Below are positions 1-13,522 of a stretch of DNA of 64,000 bases, piece after piece; positions within the stretch are counted from its first letter, which is position 1; each line of letters begins with the position of its first letter. This stretch comes from Synchiropus splendidus. Taxonomy: Eukaryota; Chordata; Actinopteri; Syngnathiformes; Callionymidae. The stretch lies in assembly GCF_027744825.2 (NCBI RefSeq), contig NW_026527058.1, forward strand, positions 868,001 through 932,000. The letters run 5' to 3'. The notes under the pieces were generated by a model. It made no database searches and was not told the origin of the DNA. It saw only the letters and a program-made list of their open reading frames with translations. Both the position numbers and the translations under genes were made by a program.

Positions 1-430
1 CCCGTTCCAGTATAGCAGAAAGGGTCTTTCTAGTAGTTGCACATCAAATCTAAGCTGTCTGAAGTGTTTTTCGAAAGTTATCAACATTTTTATGTTTCGC
101 GTACCGGAATCGACCTTATCTCAAGCTGAAAACGCGTTTTCTGCATTGTGCCATAACGTTGCAGGGAAGCTTCAGAACATGAAATGTTCACCTCCCACTA
201 CAGCAGAAAGGGTCTTTCTAGTAGTTGCACATCAAATCTAAGCTGTCTGAAGTGTTTTTCGAAAGTTAACAACATTTTTATGTTTGGCGTTCCAGAATCG
301 ACCTTATCTCAGGCTGAAAACGGGTTGTCTGCATTGTGCCATAACTTTGCATGGAAGCTTCAGAACATGAAATGTTCACCTCCCACTACAGCAGAAAGGG
401 TCTTTCTAGTAGTTGCACATCAAATCTAAG
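1..430. repeat. Satellite block repeated at 58272-58700
   Basis: From about base 11 this block matches 58282 onward nearly base for base, including rare shared variants: TTTCGCGTACCGGAATCG, TTATCTCAAGCTG, GTTAACAACATT and AACGGGTTGTCTGC. The offset is 58271. After about 430 the first copy holds an extra monomer before the two become similar again (monomers with AGGATGAAAGATCG). This is a block duplication with one monomer gained or lost. Confidence 0.8.
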
Positions 431-1199
431 CTGTCTGAAGTGTTTTTCGAAAGTTATCAACATTTTTATGTTTCGCGTTCCAGAATCGACCTTATCTCAG
501 GCTGAAAACGCGTTTTCTGCATTGTGCCATAACTTTGCATGGATGCTTCAGAACATGAAATTTTCACCTCCCACTATAGCAGAAAGGGTCTTTCTAGTAG
601 TTGCACATCAAATCTAAGCTGTCTGAAGTGTTTTTCGAAAGTTATCAACATTTTTATGTTTGGCGTTCCGGAATCGACCTTATCTCAGGATGAAAGATCG
701 TTTTCTGCATTGTGCCATAACTTTGCAGGGAAGCTTCAGAACAAAAAAATTTCACCTCCCACTATAGCAGAAAGGGTCTTTCTAGTAGTTGCACATCAAA
801 TCTAAGCTGTCTGAAGTGTTTTTCCGAAGTTATTAACATTTTTATGTTTGGCGTTCCGGAATCGACCTTATGTGAGGCTGAAAACGCGTTTTCTGCATTG
901 TGACATAACTTTGCAGGGAAGCTTCAGAACATGAAATTTTCACCTCCCACGATAGCAGAAAGGGTCTTTCTAGTAGTTGCACATCAAATCGAAGCTGTTT
1001 GAATTGTTTTTCCAAAGTTATCAACACTTTAATGTTTGGTGTTCCGGAATCAACCTTATCTCAGGCTGAAAACGCGTTTTCTGCATTGTGCCATAACTTT
1101 GCAGGAAAGCCTCAGAACATGAAATTTTCACCTCCCACTATAGCAAAAAGGGTCTTTCTAGTAGTTGCACATCAAATCTAAGCTGTCTGAAGTGTTTTT

Positions 1200-4100
1200 C
1201 CAAAGTTATCAACATTTTTATGTTTGGCGTTCTGGAACCCACCTAATCTCAGGCTGAAAACGCGTTTTCTGCATTGTGCCATAACTTTGCAGGGAAGCTT
1301 CAGAACATGAAATTTTCACCTCCCACTATAGCAGAAAGTGGCTTTCTAGTAGTTGCACATCAAATCTAAGCTGTCTGAAGTGTTTTTCCAAAGTTATCTA
1401 CATTTTTATGTTTGGCGTTCTGGAACCCACCTTATCTCAGGCTGAAAACGTGTTTTCTGCATTGTGCCATAACTTTGCTCGGAAGCTTCAGAACATGATA
1501 TTTTCACATCCCACTACAGCAGAAAGGGTCTTTCTAGTAGTTGCACATCAAATCTATGCTGTCTGTTGAGTTTTTCCTGAGTTATCAACATATTTATGTT
1601 TGGCGTTCTGAAATCAACCTCATCTCAGGCTGAAAACGCGTTTTACGTATTGTGCCATAACTTTGCAGGGAAGCTTCAGAACATGATATTTTCACCTCCC
1701 ACCGTAGCAGAAAGGGTCTTTCTAGTAGTTGTACATCAAATCTAAGCTGTCTGAAGTGTTTTTCGAAAGTTTTCAACATTTTTTTGTTTGGTGTTCCTGA
1801 ATCGACCTTATCTCAGGCCAAAAACGCGTTTTGTGCATTGTGCCATAACTTTGCAGGGAAGCTTCAGAACATGAAATTTTCACCTCCCACTATAGCAGAA
1901 ATGGTCTTTCTAGTAGTTGCACATCAAATCTAAGCTGTCTGATGTGTTGTTCCAAAGTTATCAACATTTTTATGTTTGGCGTTCCGGAACTCTCCTTATC
2001 TCACGCTTAAAACGCGTTTTCTGCATTGTGCCATAACTTTGCAGGGAAGCTGTAGAACATGAAATTTTCACCTCCCACTAGAGCAGAAAGGGTATTTCTA
2101 GTAGTTGCACATCAAATCTAAGCTGTCTGAAGTGTTTTTCCAAAGTTATCACCATTTTTATGTTTGGCGTTCCAGAAACAACCTTGTCTCAGGCTCAAAA
2201 CGCGTTTTCTGCATTGTGCCATAACTTTGCAGGGAAGCCTCAGAACATGAAATTTTCACCTCCCACTATAGCAGAAAGGGTCTTTCTAGTAGTTGCACAT
2301 CAAATCTAAGCTGTCTGAAGTGTTTTTCCAAAGTTATCAACATTTTTATGTTTGGCGTTCTGGAACCCACCTTATCTCAGGCTGAAAACGCGTTTTCTGC
2401 ATTGTGCCATAACTTTGCAGGGAGACTTCAGAACATGAAATTTTTTCCTCCCACTATATCAGAAATGGTCTTTCTAGTAGTTGCACATCAGATCTAAGCT
2501 GTCCGAAGTGTTTTTCGAAAGTTATCAACATTTTTATGTTTGGTGTTCCGGAATCGACCTTATCTCAGGATGAAAAATCGTTTTCTGCATTGTCCCATGA
2601 CTTTCCAGGGAAGCTTCAGAACATGAATTTTCGACCTCCGACTATAGCAGAATGGGTCTTTCTCGTAGTTGCACATCAAATCGAAGCTGTCTGAAGTGTT
2701 ATTCCAAAGTTATCAACATTTTTATGTTTGGCGTTCCGGAACCCACCTTATCTCAGGCTGAAAACGCGTTTTCTGCATTGTGCCATATCTTTGCAGGGAA
2801 GCTTCAGAAAATGAAATTTTCACCTCCCACAATAGCAGAAAGGGTTTTTCTAGTAGTTGCACATCAAATCTAAGCTGTTTGAAGTGTTTTTCCAAAGTTA
2901 TCAACATTTTTATGTTTGGCGTTCCGGAATCAACCTTATCTCAGGCTGAAAACGCATTTTCTGCATTGTGCCATAACTTTGCAAGGAAGCTTCAGAACAT
3001 GAAATTTCGACCTCCCACTATAGCAGAAAGGGTCTTTCTAGTTGTTGCACTTCAAATCTAAGCTGTCTGAAGTGTTTTTCCAAAGTTATCAACATTTTTA
3101 TGTTTGGCGTTACAGAATCGACCGTATCTCAGGCTGAAAAATCGTTTTCTGCATTGTCCCATAACTTCTCAGGGAAGCTTCAGAACATGAAATGTTCACC
3201 TCCCACTATAGCAGAAAGGGTCTTTCTAGTAGTTGCACATCAAATCTAAGCTGTCTGAAGTGTTTTTCGAAAGTTATCAACATTTTTATGTTTGGCGTTC
3301 CAGAATCGACCTTATCTCACGCTGAAAACGCGTTGTCTGCATTGTGCCATAACTTTGCATGGAAGCTTCCGAACATGAAATTTTAACCTCCCACTATAAC
3401 AGAAAGGGTCTTTCTAGTAGTTGCACATCAAATCTAAGCTGTCTGAAGTGTTGTTCCAAAGTTATCAACATTTTTACGTTTGGCGTTCCGGAACCCACCT
3501 TATCTCAGGCTGAAAACTCGTTTTGTACATAATGCCATAACTTCTCAGGGTAGCTTCAGAACATGAAATTTTCACCTCCCACTACAACAGAAAGGGTGTT
3601 TCTAGCAGTTGCACATCAAATCTAAGTTGTCTGAAGTGTTGTTCCAAAGTTATCAACATTTTTATGTTTGGCGTTCCGGAATCGACCATATCTCAGGCTG
3701 AAAACGCGTTTTCTGCATTGTGCCATAACTTTGGAGGGAAGCTTCAGAAAATGAAATTTTCACCTCCCACTATAGCAGAAAGGGTCCTTCTAGTAGTTGC
3801 ACATCAAATCTAAGCTGTCTGAAGTGTTTTTCCAAAGTAATCAACATTTTTACGTTTTGCGTTTCGGAACCCACCTTATCTCAGGCTGAAAACGCGTTTT
3901 CTGCATTGTGCCATATCTTTGCAGGGTAGCTTCAGAACATGAAATTTTAACCTCCCACTATAGCAGAAAGGGTCCTTCTAGTAGTTGCACATCAAATCTA
4001 AGCTGTCTGAAGTGTTTTTCCAAAGTTATCAACATTTTTATGTTTGGCGTTCCGGAATCAACCTTATCTCAGGCTGAAAACGCATTTTCTGCATTGTGCA

Positions 4101-6260
4101 ATAACTTTGTGAGGAAGCTTCAGAACATGAAATTTTCACCTCCCACTATAGCAGAAAGGGTCTTTCTAGTAGTTGCACATCAAATCTAAGCTGTCTGAAG
4201 TGTTTTTCCAAAGTTATCAACATTTTTATGTTTGGCGTTCCAGAATCGACCTTATCTCAGGCTGAAAACGCGTTTTCTGCATTGTGCCATAACTTCTCAG
4301 GGAAGCTTCAGAACATGAAATGTTCACCTCCCACTATAGCAGAAAGGGTCTTTCTAGTAGTTGCACATCAAATCTAAGCTGTCTGAAGCGTTTTTCCAAA
4401 GTTATCAACATTTTTATGTTTGGCGTTCCGGAACCCACCTTATCTCAGGCTGAAAACGTGTTTTCTTCATTGTGCCATATCTTTGCAGGGAAGCTTCAGA
4501 ACATGAAATTTTAACCTCCCACTATAGCAGAAAGGGTCCTTCTAGTAGTTGCACATCAAATCTAAGCTGTCTGAAGTGTTTTTCCAAAGTGATCAACATT
4601 TTTACGTTTTGCGTTTCGGAACCCACCTTATCTCAGGCTGAAAACGCGTTTTCTGCATTGTGCCATATCTTTGCAGGGAAGCTTCAGAACATGAAATTTT
4701 AACCTCCCACTATAGCAGAAAGGGTCCTTCTAGTAGTTGCACATCAAATCTAAGCTGTCTGAAGTGTTTTTCCAAAGTTATCAACATTTTTATGTTTGGC
4801 GTTCCGGAATCGACCTTATCACAGGCTGAAAACGCTTTTTACGCTTTGTGCCATAACTTTGCAGGGAAGCTTCAGTAAATGAAAATTTCACCTCCCACTA
4901 TAGCAGAAAGGGTCTTTCTAGTAGTTGCACATCAAATCTAAGCTGTCTGAAGTGTTGTTCCAAAGTTATCAACATTTTTACGTTTGGCGTTCCGGAATCG
5001 ACCTTATCTCAGGCTGAAAACACGTTTTACGCATTGTGCCATAACTTCTCAGGGAAGCTTCAGAACATGAAATGTTCACCTCCCACTATAGCAGAAATGG
5101 TCTTTCTAGTAGTTGCACATCAAATCGAAGTTGTCTGAACTGTTTTTCCAAAGTTATCAACATTTTTATGTATGGCGTTCCGGAATCGACCTTATCTCAG
5201 GCTGAAAACGCGTTTTACGCATTGTGCCATAACTTTGCAGGGAAGCTTCAGAACATGAAATGTTCACCTCCCACTATAGCAGAAAGGGTTTTTCTAGTAG
5301 TTGCACATCAAATCTAAGCTGTCTGAATTGTTTTTCCAAAGTTATCAACATTTTTATGTTTGGCGTTCCAGAATCGACCTTATCTAAGGCTGAAAACATG
5401 TTTTACGCATTGTGCCATAACTTTGCAGGGAAGCTTCAGAAAATGAAATTTCCACCTCCCACTATAGCAGAAAGGGTCTTTCTAGTAGTTGCACATCAAA
5501 TCTAAGCTGTCTGAAGTGTTGTTCCAAAGTTATCAACATTTTTACGTTTGGCGTTCCGGAATCGACCTTATCTCAGGCTGAAAACACGTTTTACGCATTG
5601 TGCCATAACTTTGCATGGACGCTTCAGAACATGAAATTTTCACCTCCCACTATAACAGAAAGGGTCTTTCTAGTAGTTGCACATCAAACCTAAGCTGTCT
5701 GAAGTGTTGTTCCAAAGTGATCAACATTTTTACGTTTGGCGTTTCGGAACCCACCTTATCTCAGGCTGAAAACGCGTTTTCTGCACTGTGCCATAACTTC
5801 TCAGGGAAGCTTCAGAACATGAAATGTTCACCTCCCACTATAGCAGAAATGGTCTTTCTAGTAGTTGCACATCAAATCGAAGTTGTCTGAAGTGTTTTTC
5901 CAAAGTTATCAACATTTTTATGTATGGCGTTCCGGAATCGACCTTATCTCAGGCTGAAAACGCGTTTTACGCATTGTGCCATAACTTTGCAGGGAAGCTT
6001 CAGAACATGAAATGTTCACCTCCCACTATAGCAGAAAGGGTTTTTCTAGTAGTTGCACATCAAATCTAAGCTGTCTGAATTGTTTTTCCAAAGTTATCAA
6101 CATTTTTATGTTTGGCGTTCCAGAATCGACCTTATCTCAGGCTGAAAACGCGTTTTACGCATTGTGCCATAACTTTGGAGGGAAGCTTCAGAAAATGAAA
6201 TTTCCACCTCCCACTATAGCAGAAAGGGTCTTTCTAGTAGTTGCACATCAAATCTAAGCT
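1200..6260. repeat. Long satellite block, copy A (partner 51945-56820)
   Basis: Rare variants appear in the same order in both copies. They include GCAGAAAGTGGCTTTC at 1331 and 52081, a GTTCTGAAATCAACCTCATC monomer near 1605 and 52167, GGTGTTCCTGAATCG with CTCAGGCC or CTCAGGCCG after it, a TTTTGCGTTTCGG monomer near 3855 and 54418, and TATGTATGGCG at 5168 and 55730. The offset changes in whole-monomer steps (50750, 50562, 50186, 50374, 50562), so monomers have been lost or gained between copies. Confidence 0.75.
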
Positions 6261-6575
6261 GTCTGAAGTGTTGTTCCAAAGTTATCAACATTTTTAGGTT
6301 TGGCGTTCCGGAATCGACCTTATCTCAGGCTGAAAACACGTTTTACGCATTGTGCCATAACTTTGCAGGGACGCTTCAGAACATGAAATTTTCACCTCCC
6401 ACTATAACAGAAAGGGTCTTTCTAGTAGTTGCACATCAAATCTAAGCTGTCTGAAGTGTTGTTCCAAAGTGATCAACATTTTTACGTTTGGCGTTTCGGA
6501 ACCCACCTTATCTCAGGCTGAAAACGCGTTTTCTGCACTGTGCCATAACTTCTCAGGGAAGCTTCAGAACATGAA
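5020..6575. repeat. Tandem 752-bp (4-monomer) repeat
   Basis: Two successive four-monomer units, about 5020-5822 and 5823-6575. Matching marks are 752 bp apart: TATGTATGGCG at 5168 and 5920, the AAATTTCCACCTCCC monomer near 5447 and 6199, and the GCGTTTCGGAACCC monomer near 5739 and 6491. Part of the pattern continues at 6576 and 7329 (753 bp apart). Confidence 0.8.
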
Positions 6576-9500
6576 ATGTTCACCTCCCACTATCGCAGAA
6601 AGGGTCTTTCTTGTAGTTGCACATCAAATCGAAGCTGTCTGAAGTGTTTTTCCAAAGTTATCAACATTTTTATGTTTGGCGTTCCGGAACCCGCCTTATC
6701 TCAGGCTGAAAACGCGTTTTCTGCATTGTGCCATATCTTTGCAGGGAAGCTTCAGAAAATGAAATTTTCACCTCCCACTATAACAGAAAGGGTCTTTCTA
6801 GTAGTTGCACATCAAATCTAAGCTGTTTGAAGTGTTTTTCCAAAGTTATGAACATTTTTATGTTTGGCGTTCCGGAATCGACCTTATCTTAGACTGAAAA
6901 CGCTTTTTACGCTTTGTGCCATAACTTTGCAGGGAAGCTTCAGAAAATGAAATTTTCACCTCCCCCCTATCGCAGAAAGGGTTTTTCTAGTAGTTGCACA
7001 TCAGATCTAAGCTGTCCGAAGTGTTTTGCGAAAGTTATCAACATTTTTATGTTTGGTGTTCCGGAATCGACCTTATCTCAGGATGAAAAATCGTTTTCTG
7101 CATTGTCCCATGACTTTCCAGGGAAACTTCAGAACATGAAATTTCGACCTCCCACTATAACAGAAAGGCTCTTTCTAGTAGTTGCACATCAAATCTAAGC
7201 TGTCTGAAGTGTTGTTCCAAAGTGATCAACATTTTTACGTTTGGCGTTTCGGAACCCACCTTATCTCAGGCTGAAAACGCGTTTTCTGCATTGTGCCATA
7301 ACTTCTCAGGGAAGCTTCAGAACATGAAATGTTCACCTCCCACTATCGCAGAAAGGGTCTTTCTCGTAGTTGCACATCAAATCGAAGCTGTCTGAAGTGT
7401 TTTTCCAAAGTTATCAACATTTTTATGTTTGGCGTTCCGGAACCCGCCTTATCTCAGGCTGAAAACGCGTTTTCTGCATTGTGCCATATCTTTGCAGGGA
7501 AGCTTCAGAAAATGAAATTTTCACCTCCCACTATAGCAAAAAGGGTTTTTCTAGTAGTTGCACATCAAATCTAAGCTGTTTGAATTGTTTTTCCAAAGTT
7601 ATCAACATTTTTATGTTTGGCGTTCCGGAATCAACCTTATCTCAGGCTGAATACGCATTTTCTGCATTGTGCCATAACTTTGCAAGGAAGCTTCAGAACA
7701 TGAAATTTTCACCTCCTACTATAGCAGAAAGGGTCTTTCTAGTAGTTGCACATCAGATCTAACCTGTCCCAAGTGTTTTTCGAAAGTTATTAACATTTTT
7801 ATGTTTGGCGTTTCGGAACCCACCTTATCTCTGGCTGAAAACGCATTTTCTGCATTGTGCCATAACTTTGCAAGGAAGCTTCAGAACATGAAATTTTCAC
7901 CTCCCACTACAGCAGAAAGGGTCTTTCTAGTAGTTGCACTTCAAATCTAAGCTGTCTGAAGTGTTTTTCCATAGTTATCAACATTTTAATGTTTGGCGTT
8001 ACAGAATCGACCGTATCTCAGGATGAAAAATTGTTTTCTGCATTGTCCCATAACATTCCAGGGAAGCTTCAGAACATGAAATTTTGACCTAACACTATAG
8101 CAGAAAAGGTCTTTCCAGTAGTTGCACATGAAATCTAAGCTGTCTGAAGTGTTTTTCGAAAGTTATCAACATTTTTATGTTTGGCGTTCCAGAATCGACC
8201 TTATCTCAGGCTGAAAACGCGTTGTCTGCATTGTGCCATAACTTTTCATGGAAGCTTCCGAACATGAAATTTTTACCTCCCACTATAACAGAAAGGGTCT
8301 TTCTAGTACTTGCACATCAAATCTAAGCTGTCTGAAGTGTTGTTCCAAAGTGATCAACATTTTTACGTTTGGCGTTTCGGAACCCACCTTATCTCAGGCT
8401 GAAAACGCGTTTTCTGCATTGTCCCATAACTTTCTAGGGAGGCTTCAGAACATGAAATTTTGACCTCCTACTATAGCAGAAAGGGTCTTTCTAGTAGTTG
8501 GACATCAAATCTAAGCTGTCTGAGGTGTTTTTCCAAAGTTATCAACATTTTTATCTTTGGCGTTCCGGAACCCACCTTATCTCAGGCTGAAAACGCATTT
8601 TCTGCATTGTGCCATAACTTCTCAGGGAAGCTTCAGAACATGAAATGTTCACCTCCCACGATAGCAGAAAGGGTCTTTCTAGTAGTTGCACATCAGATCT
8701 AAGCTGTCCGAAGTGTTTTTCGAAAGTTATCAACATTTTTATGTTTGGTGTTCCGGAATCGACCTTATCTCAGGATGAAAAATCGTTTTCTGCATTGTCC
8801 CATGACTTTCCAGGGAAGCTTCAGAACATCGAATTTTCTCCACCCACTATAGCAGAAAGGGTCTTTCTAGTCGTTGCACATCAAATCTAAGCTGTCTGAA
8901 GTGTTTTTCCAAAGTTATCAACATTTTTATGTTTGGCGTTCCGGAACCCACCTTATCTCAGGCTGAAAACGCATTTTACGCATTGTGCCATAACTTTGCA
9001 GGGAAGCTTCAGAACATGAAATTTTCACCTCCCAGTATAGTAGAAAGGGTCTTTCTAGTAGTTGCACATGATATCTAAGCTGTCTGAAGTGTCTTTCGAA
9101 AGTTATCAACATTTTTATGTTTGGCGTTCCGGAATTGACCTTATCTCAGGCTGAAAACGCGTTTTCTGCATTTTGCCATAACTTTGCAGGGAAGCTTCAG
9201 AACATGAAATTTGCACCTCCCACTATAGCAGAAAGGGTCTTTCTAGTAGTTGCACATCAAATCTATGCTATCTGAAGTGTTTTTCCAAAGTTGTTAAGAT
9301 TTTTATGTTTGGCTTTCCGAAACCCACCTTATCTCAGGCTGAGAACGCATTTTTTGCATTGTGCCATATATTCTAAGGGAAGGTTCAAAACATGAAATTT
9401 TCACCTCCCACTATAGCAGAAAGGGTCTGTCTTCTATTTGCACATCAAATCTAAGCTGTCTGAAGTGTTTTTTCAAAGTTATCAACATTTTTATGTTTGG

Positions 9501-10139
9501 CGTTCGGGAACCCACCTTATCTCAGGCTGAAAACGTGTTTTATGCATTGTGCCATAACTTTGCATAAAGCTTCAGCACATGAAATTTTCACCACCCACTA
9601 TAGCAGAAAGGGTCTTTCTAGTAGTTGCAGATCAAATCAAAGCTGTCTGAAATGTTTTTCCAAAGTTATCAACATTTTTATGTTTGGCGTTCTGGAACCC
9701 ACCTTATCTCAGTCTGAAAACGTGTTTTTTGCATTGTGCCATAACTTTGCAGGGAAGCCTCAGAACATGAAATTTTCACCTGCCGCTATAGTAGAAAGGG
9801 TCTTTCTAGTAGTTGCACATCAAATCTAAGCTGTCTGAAGTGTTTTTACAAAGTTATCAACTTTTTTATGTTTCCCTTTCCGGAATCGACCTTGTGTCAG
9901 GCTGAAAACGCGTTTTACGCATTGAGCCATAACTTTGCAAGGAAGTTTCAGAATATAAAAATTTCACATCCCACTATAGCAGAAATGGTATTTCTAGTAG
10001 TTACACTTCAAATCTAAGCTGTCTGGTGTTTTTCCAAAGTTATCAACATTTTTATGTTTCTCGTTCCTGAACCCACCTTATATCAGGCTGAAAATGCGTT
10101 TTCTGCATTGTGCCATAATTTTGCAGGGAAGCTTCAGAA

Positions 10140-11555
10140 CATGAAATTTTCACCTCCCACTATAGCAGAAAGGGTCTTTCTAGTAGTTGCACATCAAATC
10201 TAAGCTGTCTGAAGTGTTTTTCCAAAGTTATCAACATTTTTATGTTTGGCGTTCCGGAATCAACCTTATCTCAGGCTGAACACCCGTTTCACGCACTGTT
10301 CCATAACTTTGCAGGGAAGCTTCAAAACATGAAATTTTCACCTCCCACAATGGCAGAAAGGGTCTTTCTCGTAGTTGCACATCAAATCTAAGCTGTCTGA
10401 AGTGTTTTTCCAAAATTATCAACATTTTTATGTTTGGCGTTCCTGAATCGATCTTATCTCAGACTGAAAACGCGTTTTCGGAATTGTGCCATAACTTTGC
10501 TGGGAAGCTTCAGAACATGAAATTTTCACCTCCCACTATAGCAGAAAGTGTCTTTCTAGTAGTTGCACATCAAATGTAAGCTGTCTGAAGTGTTTTTCCA
10601 AAGTTATCTACTTTTTTATGTTTGGCGTTCTGGAACCCAACTTATCTCAGTCTGAAAATGTGTTTTCTGCTTTGTGCCGTAACTTTGCCGGGAAGCCTCA
10701 GAACATGAAATTTTCACCTGCCGCTATAGTAGAAAGGGTCTTTCTAGTAGTTGCACATCAAATCTAAGCTGTCTGAAGTGTTTTTTCAGAATTATCAACA
10801 TTTTTATGTTTGGCGTTCCGGAATCGACCTTATCTCTGGCTGAAAACGCGTTTTACGCATGGTGCCATAACTTTGCAGTGAAGCTTCAGAACATCGAATT
10901 TTCACCTCCCACTATAGCAGAAAGGGTCTTTCTAGTAGTTGCAGATCAAATCTAAGCTGTCTGAAATGTTTTTCGAAAGTTATCAACATTTTTATGTTTG
11001 GCGTTCTGGAACCCACCTTATCTCAGTCTGAAAACGTGTTTTTTGCATTGTGCCATAACTTTGCAGGGATGCCACAGAACATGAAATATTCACTTGCCGC
11101 TATAGTAGAAAGGGTCTTTCTAGTAGTTGCACATCAAATCTCAGCTGTCTGAAGTGGCTTTCCAAAGTTATCAACATTTTTATGTTTGGCGTTCCGGAAT
11201 CGACCATATCTCAGGCTGAAAACGCGTTTAACGCATTGTGCCATAACTTTGAAGGGAAGCTTCAGAACATCGAATTTTCACCACCCACTATATCATAAAG
11301 GGTCTTTCTAGTAGTTGCACATCAACTCTAAGCTGTCTGAAGTGTTTTTCCATAGTTATCAACATTTTTATGTTTGGCGTACCGGAATGGACCTTATCTC
11401 AGGCTGAATACGCGTTTTTTGCATTGTGCCATAACTTTGCAGGCAAGCTTCAGAACATGAAATATTCACATGCCACTATAACAGAAAGGGTCTTTCTAGT
11501 AGTTGCACATCAAATCTAAGCTGTCTGAAGTGTTTTTCCAAAGTTGTCCACCTTT
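10140..11555. repeat. Satellite block, copy A (partner 13523-14940)
   Basis: Shares with 13523-14940 an ordered series of unusual variants: CACAATGGCAGAAAG, GATCTTATCTCAGACTG, GTTTTCGGAATTGTGCC, GCTTTGTGCCGTAACTTTGC, a GCATGGTGCC monomer, AATATTCACTTGCCG, AGTGGCTTTCC and AAAGTTGTCCACC. The offset is about 3383, or 18 monomers less a base. Beyond 11555 the second copy jumps to match about 12150-12600, so the pair is a mosaic. Confidence 0.8.
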
Positions 11556-13522
11556 TTATGTTTGGCGTTCCGGAACCCACCTTATCTCAGGCTGAAAACG
11601 CATTTTACACATTGTGCCATAACTTTGCAATGAAGCTTCAGAACATGAAATGTTCAGGTCCCACTATAGCAGAAAGGGTCTTTCTCGTACTTGCACTTCA
11701 AATCTAAACTGTCTGAAGTGTTTTTTGAAAGTTTTCAAAATTTTTGTGTTTGGCGTTCCTGAATCGACATTATTTCAGGCTGAAAACGCGTTTTCTGCAA
11801 TGAGCCATAACTTTGCAGGGAAGCTTCAGAACATGAAATTTTCAACTCCCACTATAGCAGAATGGGTCTTTCTAGTAGTTGCACATCAAATCTAAGCTGT
11901 CTGATGGGTTTTTCGAAAGTTATCAACATTTTTTTGTTTTGCATTCCGGAACCCACCTTATCTCAGGCTTAAAACGCTTTTTCTGCCTTGTGCCATAACT
12001 TTGCAGGGAAGCTTCAGAACATGACATTTTCACATCCCACTATAGCAGAAAGGGTCTTTCTAGTAGTTGCACATCAAATCTAAGCTGTTTGAAGTGTTTT
12101 TCCAAAGTTATCAACATATTTATGTTTGGCGTTCAGGAATCGACCTTATCTCAGGCTGAAAACACGATTTACGCATTCTGCCATAACTTTGCAGGGAATC
12201 TTCAGAACATGAAATTTTCATATCCCACTATAGCAGAAAGGGTCTTTCTAGTAGTTGCACATCAAATCTAAGCTGTCTGAAGTGTTTTTCCAAAGTTATA
12301 AACATTTTTATGTTTGGCATTACGGAATCGACCTTATCTCAGGCTGAAATCGCGTTTTCTGCATTGTGCCAAAACTTTGCAGGGAATCTTCAGAACATGA
12401 AATTTTCACCTCCCACTGTAGCAGAAAGGGTCTTTCTAGTAGTTGCACATCAAATCTAATCTGAATGAAGTGTTTTTCTTAAGTTATTAACATTTTTATG
12501 TTGGTGTTCCGGAGCCCACCTTATCTCAGGATGAAAATGCGTTTTCTGCATTGTCCCATAACTTTGGAGGAAAGCTTCAGAACATGAAAGTTTCACCTCC
12601 CACTATAGCAGAAAGGGTCTTTGTAGTAGTTGCACATAAAATATAAGCTGTCTGAAGTGTTTTTCCAAAGTTATCAACATTTTTATGTTTGGCGTTCCGG
12701 AACCCATCTTATCTCAGGCTGAAAACGCGTTTTCTGCATTGTCCCATAACTTAGAAGGAAAGCTTCAGAACATGAAAGTTTCACCTCCCACTATAGCAGA
12801 AAGGGTCTTTCTAGTAGTTGCACATCAAATCTAAACTGTCTGAAGTGTTTTTCCAAAGTTGTTAACACGTTTATGTTTGGCGTTCCGAAACCCACCTTAT
12901 CTCAGGCTGAAAAGCGTTTTCACGCATTGTGCCATAACACTTCAGGGAAGCTTCAGAACATGAAATTTTAACCTCCCACTATAGCAGAAAGGGTCTTTCT
13001 AGTAGTTGCACATCAAATCTAAACTGTCTGAAGTGTTTTTCCAAAGTTATTAACACTTTTATGTTTGGCGTTCCGAAACCCACCTTATCTCAGGCTGAAA
13101 AGCGTTTTTGTGCATTGTGCCATAACTTTTCAGGGAAGCTTCAGAACATGAAATTTTAACCTCCCACTATAGCAGAAAGGGTCTTTCTAGTAGTTGCACA
13201 TCAAATCTAAACTGTCTGAAGTGTTTTTCCAAAGTTGTCAACAATTTTATTTTTGGCGTTCCGAAACCCACCTTATCTGAGGCTCAAAACGCGTTTTCTG
13301 CATTGTGCCATATATTCTAAGGGAAGGTTCAGAACATGAAATTTTCACCTCCCACTATAGCAGAAAGGGTCTTTCTAGTAGTTGCACATCAAATCTAAGC
13401 TGTCTGAAGTGTTTTTCCAAAGTTATCAACATTTTTATGTTTGGCGTTCCGGAATCAACCTTATCTCAGGCTGAACACCCGTTTTCTGCATTGTGCCATA
13501 TCTTTGCAGGGATACATCAGAA

